This document shows, in pieces, positions 1 to 8,390 of a DNA stretch of 64,000 nt; position 1 is the stretch's first letter, and every line of letters starts with the position of its first letter. The position numbers were made by a program, and so were the translations under genes. The notes beneath the pieces are model-generated. The model was given only the letters and a program-made list of their open reading frames with translations, searched no databases and was not told the origin of the DNA. Source of the stretch: Pelorhabdus rhamnosifermentans. Lineage in GTDB: Bacteria > Bacillota > Negativicutes > UMGS1260. The DNA is taken from NCBI RefSeq assembly GCF_018835585.1, contig NZ_JAHGVE010000005.1, positions 1-64,000 of the forward strand, read 5' to 3'.

Positions 1-2
1 TT

Positions 3-227
3 GCTGTAGAGTTCAAAAAAACTCTTTTCTCTGTTCTTCCTTATATCAAACAGAAGAAATTAAATCAGCCAAGCTCAACCTCAAAATCGGGCAAAACTCC
101 TTATTCTCCACCAGATAGCCATTATTATAAATATGGCCACACCTTGGTAAAAAAAGTAACTTTTGAAGATGGCGATAAAGATATCCTTTTGATGCTTGAA
201 AGCATTTTCCTGAAAAATTATGCTTAA
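3..227 (+). CDS. 3' end of an unidentified gene cut by the window edge
   Basis: An open frame enters from the left edge and runs 74 codons to TAA. The peptide is basic in the middle (IKQKKLNQPSS) and ends LLMLESIFLKNYA. I do not recognise the family. Just downstream the motif GTGACATTTTC occurs twice (near 236 and 272), which resembles insertion-sequence end repeats, so the C-terminus of a transposase is possible but unproven. Confidence 0.3.
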   Translation, partial: AVEFKKTLFSVLPYIKQKKLNQPSSTSKSGKTPYSPPDSHYYKYGHTLVKKVTFEDGDKDILLMLESIFLKNYA

Positions 228-295
228 ATTCTAAAGTGACATTTTCATCCGATAATTAGAACCCTTTTTAGGTGACATTTTCAAAAGTTATTGAC

Positions 296-415
296 AGTTA
301 TTTCTACCTGCCACGCCTAATTTTTCTGAAACGACAGCATTGATAAGCTCGACTATTCCAGCGAAAATTCCACAAAAATTTTTGGGAGGAGTCCTTGACT
401 CCACTTTGCTCTTCA
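296..415. repeat. 120-bp direct repeat, copy 1
   Basis: This stretch is repeated essentially base for base at 8391-8510, 8 kb away in the same orientation. Copy 1 runs straight into a palindromic element at 417; copy 2 is followed by unrelated sequence. Neither copy contains a credible gene. It could be the end of a decayed mobile element. Confidence 0.8.
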
Positions 416-416
416 A

Positions 417-480
417 AAATCGAAGGGACGGTTCTTTTGAGTCAGAATCAAATAACTCAAGAGAACCGTCCCTACAATTT
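417..480. repeat. Palindromic MITE/REP-like element, copy 1
   Basis: The arms AAATCGAAGGGACGGTTCT and AGAACCGTCCCTACAATTT flank a TTGAGTCAGAATCAAATAACTCAA centre. The whole can fold as one long hairpin. The right arm end differs from the other copies (TACAATTT instead of TTCGATTT). It lies between the 120-bp repeat and the flavodoxin-like gene. Confidence 0.85.
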
Positions 481-541
481 AAAAAACAGGATAACATTTT
501 TTATGCCGACTTTGTTGCTACAATAAAAGACCTTGCTGTCA

Positions 542-1096
542 TCATATATTCTTGTGCAAATAGGTTGTAAATGATTGTCCCGCACCAGCCAAAGCCGTGA
601 GCATATAATCTCGATTAAATTGGATCACAGGTAAGCGGTCAACAGCGACCATTCCCATATGGTTAAGTGTTGCTTCGAGATTGTGAAGGCATTGTATTGC
701 GCCACGCCCCGTACCCCCGGCACAGGCAATCAAAAGGCACGCCTTTCCTTGCAAATAGTGGTTGTGCGCCGTTTCACAACGCCGTAAGCGGTCTAAGAAA
801 TACTTCAAGCGCTCAGAGAGGTCATGCCAGTAAACAGGGGTAATCCACACGATTCCATCGGCTGCAATCAGCTTATTGTATATAACTGAAAAATCATCTG
901 GTATGACACACTGTCCATCTGATTGGCATTTACCCCACCCATTCCCGCAGGTAAGGCAGTTCTTCAGATTACATTTATTCAAATGAAGGATTTCCGCTTC
1001 CACGCCCGTGGCTTTGATTCCTTTTACTACATGATCCTTTGCCGAGGCTGTCAAGCCGTCCTCATTCGGACTGGCCCATACCACTAATATAGCCAT
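542..1096 (-). CDS. Flavodoxin-fold NAD(P)H-dependent FMN reductase family protein
   Basis: The 184-residue protein opens with the beta strand and phosphate loop of a flavodoxin fold (MAILVVWASPNEDGLT). It continues with a Cys cluster (CNLKNCLTCGNGWGKC, about 46-61) typical of iron-sulfur flavoprotein-type reductases, then DGIVWITPVYWHDLSERLK, the usual flavin-contact region. The family moves electrons from NAD(P)H to flavin or quinone-like substrates in the cytoplasm. The start has GGAGG eight bases upstream. A truncated paralogue-like fragment follows upstream on the same strand (1111-1302). The exact substrate cannot be read from sequence. Confidence 0.75.
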   Translation of the reverse strand: MAILVVWASPNEDGLTASAKDHVVKGIKATGVEAEILHLNKCNLKNCLTCGNGWGKCQSDGQCVIPDDFSVIYNKLIAADGIVWITPVYWHDLSERLKYFLDRLRRCETAHNHYLQGKACLLIACAGGTGRGAIQCLHNLEATLNHMGMVAVDRLPVIQFNRDYMLTALAGAGQSFTTYLHKNI

Positions 1097-1110
1097 AGTT
1101 ATTCCTCCAC

Positions 1111-1302
1111 TTACTGTATATTTTTCTTCATTCTCAGCATATCCGACATATTGGCACCTAATGTCTGTAAAATCTGCTGGCCATGAGTATCCACCGCTAC
1201 ACTTGAGTCAGGTTCAAATACCATATTCCAATAAAGGCTGCTTACTATCGGCATTTCGCTGAAAGTAAAATACTTATTCAGGCGGTCAAGCGCAGCAGTA
1301 GC
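1111..1302 (-). pseudogene. C-terminal remnant of a second flavodoxin-like reductase
   Basis: The last ~60 codons (LNKYFTFSEMPIVSSLYWN ... GQQILQTLGANMSDML) match the usual C-terminus of NAD(P)H-dependent FMN-reductase family proteins. The preceding flavin-binding part is missing. The reading frame runs directly into the palindromic element at 1303-1363, so the 5' part was lost at that element. The fragment has no start signal of its own. Confidence 0.65.
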
Positions 1303-1363
1303 TCGAGGGGACGGTTTTTTTGAGTCAGAATCAAACAACTCAAGAGAACCGTCCCTTCGATTT
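1303..1363. repeat. Palindromic MITE/REP-like element, copy 2
   Basis: Same core as copy 1 (GGGACGGTTTTTTTGAGTCAG ... CTCAAGAGAACCGTCCC), with a shortened left end. It marks the exact break of the flavodoxin-like remnant. Confidence 0.85.
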
Positions 1364-1431
1364 ATTATTTAAAGAAACCTCCTGCTAGTTCGGTAATGCT
1401 AACAGAAGGTTCGCCGAGTTGTACAGCCATT

Positions 1432-1728
1432 TTATTTAATGGCTGCAATTTCTTCGTATAAGGAAATTGCTGGTTTTTCCAATAGCAAATTTTCAATTTT
1501 ACTGAACAACTCTTTTAGATATGGTGTAGATCCGTGAAACTCCAATGCCTCTTTATTCGCATACTTTTCATAAAAAAGAAATTTACTTGAATCCTCCTGC
1601 GAACGGTGCAGACTATACTGCAATGTATCTTCCTCCAGTCCCACCATTGGTATGACAGATTTCAATGCAGATTCAAGCTCAGCTTCCTTACCTTGTTTCG
1701 CTATCATAGTGGCTACTAAAACGATCAT
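1432..1728 (-). CDS. Antibiotic biosynthesis monooxygenase (ABM/YgiN-like) protein
   Basis: This 98-residue single-domain protein has the ferredoxin-like ABM pattern: MIVLVATMIAKQGKEAELE, then CxL-equivalent YSLHRSQEDSSKFLFYEKYANKEAL-type strands, then HxxTPY (HGSTPYLKEL). Members act as small quinol or hydroxyquinone monooxygenases or heme-degrading relatives without a bound cofactor. A GGAGG site precedes the ATG. It lies 72 bp from a flavin reductase on the same strand, so the two may form a small redox operon. Confidence 0.8.
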   Translation of the reverse strand: MIVLVATMIAKQGKEAELESALKSVIPMVGLEEDTLQYSLHRSQEDSSKFLFYEKYANKEALEFHGSTPYLKELFSKIENLLLEKPAISLYEEIAAIK

Positions 1729-1800
1729 AAAAATTCCTCCATTTATTTTTCATAAATTTTTGGTGCTTAATGAAAGTAGTTCTTATCTTGAATCCCTATA

Positions 1801-2373
1801 TTATTTCTTAAATTTCGATCCACTAGAAAATGATTGTTCTAAGAATTGTCCGACAGCATAGTATTTTCCCTCTGACGGACTAAAGAGAAACGGATTTACC
1901 CTTTCTAAAATCGGCAAGCCTTTTTCACCAAGAACATTTTCTTCTGCCTTAACATCTATAATTTCTCCAATGAACTGGGTATGTAGACCAATTTCAACAA
2001 CCTGTAGTAATTTACATTCAAGTACTAAAGGAAATTCTTTAACGTAAGGAGCATCAACTATATCACTCTTGACTGGAGTAAGTTTGACAGCTGAAAATTT
2101 ATCTTCATTTTTCCCACTAATGATACCTACATAATCAGTTTCAGTTAAATGAGCAGCAGATGGTATATTAATTGTAAACGCCTTATGTGCAAGAATATTG
2201 GCATAAGAGGCACGAGGCTTTTGCAAAGATACTGCCACACAAGGAGGAACAGAACAACAAATGCCCCCCCAGGCAGCAGTCATTATGTTAGGCTCACCAT
2301 TTTCTCCATACGTTCCAACTACCCATACTGGGGCAGGCATAGCAAAAGTTTTAGCACCTAAGGATTTTTTCAT
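1801..2373 (-). CDS. Flavin reductase-like FMN-binding protein (flavoredoxin type)
   Basis: The 190-residue protein has the split-barrel flavin reductase order: an N-terminal PAPVWVVGTYGENGEPNIMT segment, a strand with SLQKPRASYANI, then FTINIPSA before the FMN site and a C-terminal YYAVGQFLEQSF tail. The family reduces or stores flavin for partner oxygenases or thioredoxin-like electron transfer. GAGGAG precedes the ATG. The adjacent ABM monooxygenase downstream suggests a reductase/oxygenase pair, which is an inference from position only. Confidence 0.82.
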   Translation of the reverse strand: MKKSLGAKTFAMPAPVWVVGTYGENGEPNIMTAAWGGICCSVPPCVAVSLQKPRASYANILAHKAFTINIPSAAHLTETDYVGIISGKNEDKFSAVKLTPVKSDIVDAPYVKEFPLVLECKLLQVVEIGLHTQFIGEIIDVKAEENVLGEKGLPILERVNPFLFSPSEGKYYAVGQFLEQSFSSGSKFKK

Positions 2374-2589
2374 ATCTACACTCCTCGTTTTTACTAATTT
2401 CTAAGAATTACCTAAGAAAATAACCATTTCTTCTTTCCTGGAAATTTTCTTCTTGCTATAATATTAGACAACAATAGTATTTTATACAAGTACGCACTTA
2501 AAAGTAACGTAGTATACTTCTATATACTAAATATAGATTTCTAGACTTAATGACACTTAGGGCTGCTAAGAACTTCAGAACTAACAATT

Positions 2590-2840
2590 AAACAAACTCT
2601 ATTTCCCGCGGACACGCCCATCCAGCGCATTGCAAGTGCATCCACATACTCGTTATCCGCTTTTATACCCGGATAACGTCGGGCTACATCACTAAATGTA
2701 CGCTGCCAAAGATCGTAACTAAACGCAACACGTTTGATTTGCCAGCCATCGTAACGGATTTTCTCCCGTGTTTTTGGGCATATTCGAAAGCAGCAACAAC
2801 TATTCGTTCAACTCCTTTACGTGTAGCTGAATACGGCGGA
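2590..2840 (-). pseudogene. Decayed isopropylmalate/isocitrate-type dehydrogenase fragment
   Basis: Read on the minus strand, one frame gives SATRKGVERIVVAAFEYAQ followed by KHGRKSVTMAGKSNVLR. After a frameshift the next frame gives WQRTFSDVARRYPGIKADN followed by EYVDALAMRWM. This order is the central segment of decarboxylating dehydrogenases (LeuB, Icd, tartrate dehydrogenase). Both ends and most of the gene are missing. The gap 2374-3017 otherwise holds only the fragment and hairpin listed next. Confidence 0.6.
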
Positions 2841-2851
2841 TTTATCTAAAA

Positions 2852-2929
2852 CGTGACATCGGCGTCGGCGGTGCATTCGCCGAAGAAGCCGAAAAAATAG
2901 CCAAACAACGGCAAAGGCAGACAGCTTGA
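2852..2929 (+). pseudogene. Short C-terminal gene remnant
   Basis: A plus-strand frame encodes RDIGVGGAFAEEAEKIAKQ and stops at TGA inside a hairpin. Codon use is GC-rich compared with its surroundings. It has no start and is probably the tail of a deleted gene. I cannot name the family. Confidence 0.3.
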
Positions 2930-2942
2930 TCTGCTGTCTGCC
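2916..2942 (+). terminator. Hairpin overlapping the remnant's stop codon
   Basis: GGCAGACAGCTTGATCTGCTGTCTGCC folds as a ten-base-pair stem. No strong T-run follows on the plus strand. Confidence 0.4.
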
Positions 2943-3017
2943 TCACCCAATACCCACCGTTCATAAAATGTCCCTATAGGAACACGTCAAAAGGACTCTT
3001 ATTTTTATTGTACCAAA

Positions 3018-3965
3018 CTATAATAACTGATTGAGCTTGCTTTCAGGCTCTTCGCCATTCTCTACACGTTTTATATTATTCACAAAGAAATCATATCTTT
3101 TTTTATGGAATTTGCGACCGTCAGGCATACCTGCCGTATGGGGAGTAAGTATCACATTACCAAGATTCCGGAGCTCACTGTCAGTTGGAAGCGGTTCAGA
3201 TTCAAACACATCTAGGCATGCGCCTGAAATGTCCCTGTTTTTTAATGCATCTGTCAAGTCTCTTTCATTGACAATCCCGCCGCGGGCTGTATTTATAAAA
3301 AGTGCGGTATTCTTCATTTTCTTGAATACTGCTTTGTTGATCAGCTGTTTAGTTTGCTGATTAAGAGATATATGTACACTTACTATGTCCGATGTGCTTA
3401 CAAGATTATCGAAATCCGTCATTTTCACAAAACCGTCAGACTCTACAACGGCATTTCTAGCATAAGCCAGCACATTCATATCAAAAGCCCTGCAAAACTC
3501 AGCTACTTTTTTACCGATGGCGCCCAAGCCGATAATCCCAATTGTTTTGCCCTTTAATTCACTCCCTGTATAGTCCAATTGATTTTCATCCATCCTGTTT
3601 TTCATGAAAGCATCAAGAAACGGTATGTTTTTATAATAAGACAATATCAGTGCCATTACGTGCTCGGCCACTGCCTGTGCATTCACTCCTGCAGCATTGG
3701 CTACCCAAATGCCGAGCTGCGTGCAAGCATCGATATCTACATTATCAAATCCTGCCCCCGTCTGTACCAATTTTAATTTTTTTGCTATAGAAAGCAGGCT
3801 GCGGTCCACTTTAATATGTTCAGGTATGATTACCTGGCAATCTTCAATATGATGCAGCATTTCTTTCCCGGGCGGGACAATTACAATGTCCCAGTCTCCC
3901 GGAAAATGCCTTGCAATATTTGATTTTGAGGTCTCGGTAAAATAGCCGACTATGAGAATCTTCAT
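3018..3965 (-). CDS. D-isomer-specific 2-hydroxyacid dehydrogenase
   Basis: The 315-residue protein shows the full NAD-binding signature GKTIGIIGLGAIGKKVAEF near residue 140, then the substrate-side arginine region NTARGGIVNE and the catalytic Glu/His segments (DVFESEPLP and LTPHTAG). These define the phosphoglycerate/glycerate/D-lactate dehydrogenase family, which reduces 2-keto acids or oxidises D-2-hydroxyacids with NAD(P). I chose the second ATG (3965) because AAAGGTGG lies just upstream; the ATG at 3983 sits next to no such site. Length fits the short subfamily without a regulatory domain. Confidence 0.88.
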   Translation of the reverse strand: MKILIVGYFTETSKSNIARHFPGDWDIVIVPPGKEMLHHIEDCQVIIPEHIKVDRSLLSIAKKLKLVQTGAGFDNVDIDACTQLGIWVANAAGVNAQAVAEHVMALILSYYKNIPFLDAFMKNRMDENQLDYTGSELKGKTIGIIGLGAIGKKVAEFCRAFDMNVLAYARNAVVESDGFVKMTDFDNLVSTSDIVSVHISLNQQTKQLINKAVFKKMKNTALFINTARGGIVNERDLTDALKNRDISGACLDVFESEPLPTDSELRNLGNVILTPHTAGMPDGRKFHKKRYDFFVNNIKRVENGEEPESKLNQLL

Positions 3966-4111
3966 TGCTAAACCACCTTTCATGCTCTATACCATGCTTC
4001 GAAGAAAACCCGTTTAATGTTTGCAATTACTTGCCATATGATAAACTTCATCTGCATACTACCTAACTTGCATCGTGTTTTAAACATCTAGGCAATATCA
4101 AAGGAGGGGCA

Positions 4112-4387
4112 TCAGCGAGCATAACGCGCTAATCTTTCTGAAAGTGTGCCAGTGTGCAACTCAAAAAGATGGTTGTCAAAATCATAAAAATACATTGAGC
4201 GACCTTCACCTTCAACTCTTGGCCGGGGTGGCCGAAAGTCAACGCCAAGCGCCCGTACTTTGGCTTCATAGGTTTCGAATTCTTCATCATCTATTTTAAA
4301 GGCAATATGATTATATGTACATTCAGAGAGCGATTCACCCTCCATGATACAAATCCACAGACCGTTAACGAGGAAAAAATACCCCCC
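4112..4387 (-). pseudogene. fosX: fosX-like fosfomycin-resistance gene remnant
   Basis: The C-terminal ~80 residues (TYNHIAFKIDDEEFETY, then PPRPRVEGEGRSMYFYDFDN and LFELHTGTLSERLARYA) match FosX, a metal-dependent epoxide hydrolase of the glyoxalase fold. The frame continues upstream as GGYFFLVNGLWICIMEGES, another FosX segment, then meets a TGA. The N-terminal half with the first metal-binding His is not recoverable. An in-frame ATG at 4345 would give only 77 residues, too short for the ~135-residue enzyme, so the gene is probably dead. Confidence 0.7.
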
Positions 4388-4610
4388 ACATCAAATTCCT
4401 TCCGAAACAATATTACGTGGTATAGAGGTCTAGACATAACTCGTATATTGATAGTACGACTCTCCAAAGAGAATCGCACTAAGGAATAATACTTATTTGT
4501 TTTTTGATTAATTATATCATAATTTTTCGCATAATCTGATTTATTCGCTCTGTTGCCTTGACGGTTCATTTTCTCCCTGCCTGTGCCGGTAACCGAACGT
4601 CTTTCATGAA

Positions 4611-4653
4611 AAAATACGGGGCTGCCGATTTGGAACGTCAGCCCCGTATTTTT
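4611..4653 (-). terminator. Rho-independent terminator of the MFS gene
   Basis: AAAATACGGGGCTG ... CAGCCCCGTATTTTT forms a strong stem with T-runs on both strands. It sits just past the 3' end of the MFS gene at 4691. Confidence 0.85.
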
Positions 4654-4690
4654 ATGGAAGACGACGAAATATCCTTGCCAATCGACAAGC

Positions 4691-5914
4691 TCATTTCATC
4701 AGCGGTTCGGTAGACGTCTTTGCTGCGGAGTCCGCAATAAAGCGGTGATGGACCGCGAAGCTTAGGACGATAAGGATTGCTCCGGCCGTGAAAAAGACAT
4801 ATTTCATTCCCCAGAAGGTCGCGATGGCGCCACCCAAAAGCGGCCCGGCCATAGAACCAATCTGCTGGGTGGAAAAGGACAGGCCGAAGATGCTGCCTTT
4901 GAGCCTGGACGGCGTATTTGCCGCCAGGATTGCATTGATGGAGGGATAGATGCCAGAAAAGAAGAGGCCACCGGCAAATTGCATCCCGGCAAACCAATAG
5001 AGGTTATCTGGGATTCCCTGTATCGTGATGGAGACACCGGCAAAAACCAGAGCGAGGCTCATTGCCTTGAAGAACCCATGATGCTGGCCGAACTGTCCCC
5101 AAAAGGGAGCGGTGATGGCTCCGGCAATGCCGCCCAGGGAAAAGATGAGGCCGGAGACGAAGATGAGATTTGGCAGGTCCCCGGCGAGCCCGGTGATATA
5201 TGTCGTCATGATCGGCTGCAGGATGAGGATAACCATCTGCACCAGCATGCCGCAAACCAGCATATCGCGGATCAAAGGAATATGCAGCAGAGAGGAGCTT
5301 TTCTCTACCGGGACAGCTTCTGCCGTGGAAGTGTCCTTGCGTGCCGGATCTGGCGGTTCCTTGACAAAGAAGATGAACATGAAACTGTTGAATAAAAGGC
5401 CGGCTGCCGCAAGAAAAAAGGACACGCGCATCCCGAAGCACTCAGCCAGGATGCCGCCCAGAAGCGGTCCGATGACGCCACCGCCAGTCAGGACGCCCTG
5501 CATCGTACCTAAGCAGAGCCCGAGCTTCTCCGGCGGAGCATAAAGTGTCATAATGGCGAGCTCCATAGGCCAAAGCCCGGCAGCAAAGCCCTGGAAGGCC
5601 CTCATCAGCGTGAGCTGCTCTGGCGAAGTGACGATGCCGCCTAAAAAATAGCTGACAGTCAGGAGGACGCTGGCACGTATGGCCATTAGGCGTTTTCCTT
5701 TGGTATCGGCCATACGCCCCCAAATAGGTGCCATGATGGCGCTGACAAAAAAGGTCGAGGAAAAGACGATGCCGGACCATAGGTTCACGGATGCCGCATC
5801 CACGCCAAGTTCCTGCGTCAGGTACATGGGAAGGAAAGGAATCAGCATGGTGTAGCTGGCCGACATAAAAATGATGTTACAGGAAAGGATTGCTAGGATA
5901 GTTTTCCAATTCAA
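4691..5914 (-). CDS. MFS drug efflux-type transporter (DHA1)
   Basis: The 407-residue protein has about twelve hydrophobic segments and the family motif A between TM2 and TM3 (APIWGRMADTKGKRLMAIRA). A motif C-like glycine run (GGGVIGPLLGG) sits in TM5, which marks proton-driven exporters. It starts with TTG preceded by AGGAAGTGA and ends before a strong terminator, so it is probably monocistronic. The gene is visibly richer in G+C than both flanks, which suggests recent acquisition. Substrate unknown; multidrug export is the family's usual role. Confidence 0.85.
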   Translation of the reverse strand: MNWKTILAILSCNIIFMSASYTMLIPFLPMYLTQELGVDAASVNLWSGIVFSSTFFVSAIMAPIWGRMADTKGKRLMAIRASVLLTVSYFLGGIVTSPEQLTLMRAFQGFAAGLWPMELAIMTLYAPPEKLGLCLGTMQGVLTGGGVIGPLLGGILAECFGMRVSFFLAAAGLLFNSFMFIFFVKEPPDPARKDTSTAEAVPVEKSSSLLHIPLIRDMLVCGMLVQMVILILQPIMTTYITGLAGDLPNLIFVSGLIFSLGGIAGAITAPFWGQFGQHHGFFKAMSLALVFAGVSITIQGIPDNLYWFAGMQFAGGLFFSGIYPSINAILAANTPSRLKGSIFGLSFSTQQIGSMAGPLLGGAIATFWGMKYVFFTAGAILIVLSFAVHHRFIADSAAKTSTEPLMK

Positions 5915-6122
5915 AAAATCACTTCCTAAAAAAGTATTTCTATGATAAATGGAAAAAGAGCTACCCTCTTAGTATAGTTCTTATGAAATGGTCGGGTCAA
6001 TGTTTCTGTAACTGCTAGCCCCCAATAACCATGCCTTGCTTAGCAGTTTTGTCCATGAAAGTTGAAAGCTGCTCTCTTGTTTTGCCTTGCTCCCCAGGTA
6101 TATAATTCCAGTATTAATTGGG

Positions 6123-6186
6123 AAATCGAAGGGACGGTTCTTTTGAGTCAGAATCAAATAACTCAAGGGAACCGTCCCTTCGATTT
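6123..6186. repeat. Palindromic MITE/REP-like element, copy 3
   Basis: A nearly perfect inverted repeat (GGAAATCGAAGGGACGGTTC ... GAACCGTCCCTTCGATTTCC, extending to 6121-6188). It bounds the downstream side of duplicated unit A. The gap 5915-6219 holds nothing else I can identify. Confidence 0.9.
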
Positions 6187-6219
6187 CCAGAACAATTGTT
6201 ATTTAATGGCTGGCTTTTA

Positions 6220-6648
6220 TTATCCGTCTAATTTCTGACCACCGTCAGCCGTTATATCAGGTATTTTATCCGCTTTTTGTCTTAGCACTAATGAAAACTC
6301 ACCAACACCTATGTGATCATTATATCTTTCACTATAATCAATCACAAAAGTATTTGGAAAATGTACTATCCGAAAAACATTATCGGCTGCAATTACTTTA
6401 ATAGTTACGTCTCGATAGGCTTCTGCGTTTTGTGCTGGAACTAACGACCAGTTAAATAGTTTTAAAGTTTCGTCCTGTTTAATCATCGTGTTAGAAATAA
6501 GTTTTCCGCTTATAAATATTGTAGCATTGACATTAGAAGATTTAGCCATTGAGTCTGTTGGCGTGCATACATCTACATGTACTGACTGAATCATTTCTGA
6601 TCCTAAATCAATATTCTCTTTTCCTTTAACGCTAAGTCTAAAACCCAT
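6220..6648 (-). CDS. Beta-rich Hcp/tail-tube-like protein (unit A)
   Basis: A 142-residue protein without signal peptide or membrane segment. It is built from alternating strands: MGFRLSVKGKENIDL, the segment around VHVDVCTPTDS, NATIFISGKL, LFNWSLVPAQNAEAYRDVT, and FVIDYSERYND-HIGVGEFSL. This layout recalls Hcp/phage tail-tube barrel proteins, but that is a resemblance only. I placed the start at the ATG after TTGGAGG rather than the upstream TTG. It is the last gene of a three-gene unit with an L,D-transpeptidase and a membrane protein, so it may be the carrier or delivery partner. Confidence 0.6.
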   Translation of the reverse strand: MGFRLSVKGKENIDLGSEMIQSVHVDVCTPTDSMAKSSNVNATIFISGKLISNTMIKQDETLKLFNWSLVPAQNAEAYRDVTIKVIAADNVFRIVHFPNTFVIDYSERYNDHIGVGEFSLVLRQKADKIPDITADGGQKLDG

Positions 6649-6691
6649 AAAATCCTCCAAAATTTTTTATACATTTTTTATACATAAAATT

Positions 6692-7174
6692 TTATTTTTC
6701 CCTAGCAAAGTATGTTGTGATTTGTTTATAACCTTTTTTAATCACTAAAATTATACACATTGCAGCAATGAAATAAAAGAAACTTATTATGAATGCAATA
6801 ATATGTAATATTGGCATTACTAAAATGCCCTTCAAATATTCTTGAAACGCCTCCAGGAAAATCGGCATACTACCTTTAATAGGAATGTAATTTAGCCCTT
6901 CTGTAGCTAGATTCACCGAAAACCAGACAGCATGAAAAATTACATAACCGATACTTAAATTAAAAAAGAGTTTGAGTCGCTCTTTATAGGTAAAATACAG
7001 TGTTGCAAGCACACATAAAATAGTATTGCCTATTGCTAAAAATATAAAGCGTATGTCTGAAGAAGGGCCGCGTAAAATAAATGTTCCATTAAAAAAGTCT
7101 ACTTGAGCTATAGCCATCAAAAAAAAGCCAATTATAGTAAATCGAAATATTTTTCCTATTTGTATACACACCAC
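6692..7174 (-). CDS. Four-helix membrane protein, possible immunity protein (unit A)
   Basis: About 160 residues with four hydrophobic segments: IIGFFLMAIAQVDFF, FIFLAIGNTILCVLATLYF, IGYVIFHAVWFSVNLA and ILHIIAFIISFFYFIAAMCI. The end is a basic tail (KKGYKQITTYFAREK). It begins 16 bp after the L,D-transpeptidase gene with GTG behind AGGTGG, so the two are co-translated. Such a pairing is usual for toxin/immunity cassettes acting on the cell wall, but no family match is claimed. Confidence 0.6.
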   Translation of the reverse strand: MVCIQIGKIFRFTIIGFFLMAIAQVDFFNGTFILRGPSSDIRFIFLAIGNTILCVLATLYFTYKERLKLFFNLSIGYVIFHAVWFSVNLATEGLNYIPIKGSMPIFLEAFQEYLKGILVMPILHIIAFIISFFYFIAAMCIILVIKKGYKQITTYFAREK

Positions 7175-7190
7175 CTAATTATATTTTATC

Positions 7191-7673
7191 CTAACCAGCA
7201 TAAACGTCGTATGCTGGTTCCGCGGACCATTCATTGGGATATTTTGATACTATAACCAAAATAGAATCATCAGATTTCTTAATTAGATCAAATAGCTCTT
7301 CATCCCAAGGAGTTCCCACATTTATGCAACCAGCCGAACCATGCTCAAAATAGGGGCTTAATACTCCTCCATGTAAAAAAAATCCATCTCTGTTGTAAGT
7401 ATCAGTACCGGCATTGGGATGAAGTGGTGCCCTATATACACCCCAGTTTCCACGCCCAATAATATTTCGTTCTATAAATGACAAAACTGTTCCACCGGAA
7501 ATTTCTGAAGGATACAAAGTATAAGTACCAGGCGGACATGGTCCAATATTCTCTTGCGCAGGATCATTTTCCCCCCATTTGCCCGTTGAGGCTTTGTAAG
7601 TACCGATCGCATTTCCATCGCCATCACAAAATGTCAGATATCCCATCTCCAAAGTTAGCGTTCTTTGTCCCAT
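7191..7673 (-). CDS. L,D-transpeptidase-fold protein, DUF2778/Tlde1-like (unit A)
   Basis: The 160-residue protein carries the YkuD-type catalytic pattern: HGG at 101-103 and S-x-G-C (S113, C115) in EHGSAGCINVG. It lacks a signal peptide, a LysM domain or membrane anchor. Its small size and N-terminus (LTLEMGYLTFCDGDGN) fit the DUF2778 group, which includes type VI effectors that cut or exchange peptidoglycan crosslinks. AGGAGAGG precedes the ATG. It heads the unit, followed by the membrane protein and the Hcp-like protein. Export would need another system, none of which is visible here. Confidence 0.75.
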   Translation of the reverse strand: MGQRTLTLEMGYLTFCDGDGNAIGTYKASTGKWGENDPAQENIGPCPPGTYTLYPSEISGGTVLSFIERNIIGRGNWGVYRAPLHPNAGTDTYNRDGFFLHGGVLSPYFEHGSAGCINVGTPWDEELFDLIKKSDDSILVIVSKYPNEWSAEPAYDVYAG

Positions 7674-7982
7674 ATATTCTATATTACCTCTCCTTTTCGT
7701 TTTTTTAAACTACATGCATTGAAAGATAAAATATGTGTACTTTTTGCAAAACTCGCAATGCCTACTAAAGAAAGATCACTTTATTCCTAGATAATTGTAT
7801 GCCTCGTTTGACTTTAGGTACATGTCACATAATACCAAAAACCTATGACCAAATTGTGACAATTGAAGTATTTTTTTAGCAAAACAATATTTCCCGTAAC
7901 AACAGTTTGTCAACCAAACAAAGAATGACAACCAGCAGCATATCATTCTGCCGACTAATTCTGATTTTCGAGTCTATTCCTA

Positions 7983-8046
7983 AAATCGAAGGGACGGTTC
8001 TTTTGAGTCAAAATCAAATAACTCTAGAGAACCGTCCCTTCGATTT
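7983..8046. repeat. Palindromic MITE/REP-like element, copy 4
   Basis: AAATCGAAGGGACGGTTCT ... AGAACCGTCCCTTCGATTT around a TTTGAGTCAAAATCAAATAA centre. It is identical in its centre to copy 5 and sits at the upstream end of unit A. Confidence 0.9.
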
Positions 8047-8225
8047 CCTAAGTTTTCCACACAATTCTCCCCAGTTCCTCCCAGATTTGCAAAATTTGTC
8101 TGAATTTATCGTAGGTCCCACCGTTGCGACCACGTTTCGAGGTAATAATGCAGTCCACAGTTGCATTAAGATACCTGTGTGTTCTTAAACAAAAAACGCA
8201 ACCACCTAAGCAGTCACGTTTAATA

Positions 8226-8327
8226 TCATTTAGATTGTATTGCTGATAAGGTAGAGTCTGTAGCAACTTTTTTCTTATCAGCTTTTTTCTTCTTCTTTTC
8301 CTTGTTCTTTGGGCTTTTATCTCCCAT
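8226..8327 (-). CDS. Small lysine-rich protein (33 aa)
   Basis: A short frame encodes a 33-residue protein starting MGDKSPKNKEKKKKK and ending TLSAIQSK. GAGGAGA lies eight bases before the ATG. Tiny proteins opening with MG(D/N)KSPK and a lysine run recur in many bacteria with unknown function. The longer frame across the same DNA is an overlap artefact. The stretch 8047-8225 upstream of the palindrome holds no other supported gene. Confidence 0.6.
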   Translation of the reverse strand: MGDKSPKNKEKKKKKADKKKVATDSTLSAIQSK

Positions 8328-8390
8328 ATTGAACATCTCCTCTTATTATATGAATCAATGCTCATTATACCATGATTTACTATATCGTAA

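Larger units (their letters stand above)
6220..8046. repeat. Duplicated module, unit A
   Basis: This segment is repeated in direct orientation at 9218-10937: the same three genes in the same order, the same ~300-bp upstream region, and a palindromic element at the far end (7983-8046 and 10874-10937). I judge them closely similar by eye. Unit A is the intact copy. The intervening DNA (8047-9217) holds two small genes and the second 120-bp repeat. Confidence 0.9.

Noticed and set aside
4291-4569. A 92-codon minus-strand frame upstream of the fosX remnant
   Set aside because: It overlaps the remnant in another frame and has no ribosome site; the true homology is in the FosX frame.
8048-8365. 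A 105-codon frame over the small lysine-rich gene
   Set aside because: It has no ribosome site and its basic text comes from reading the lysine codons out of frame.
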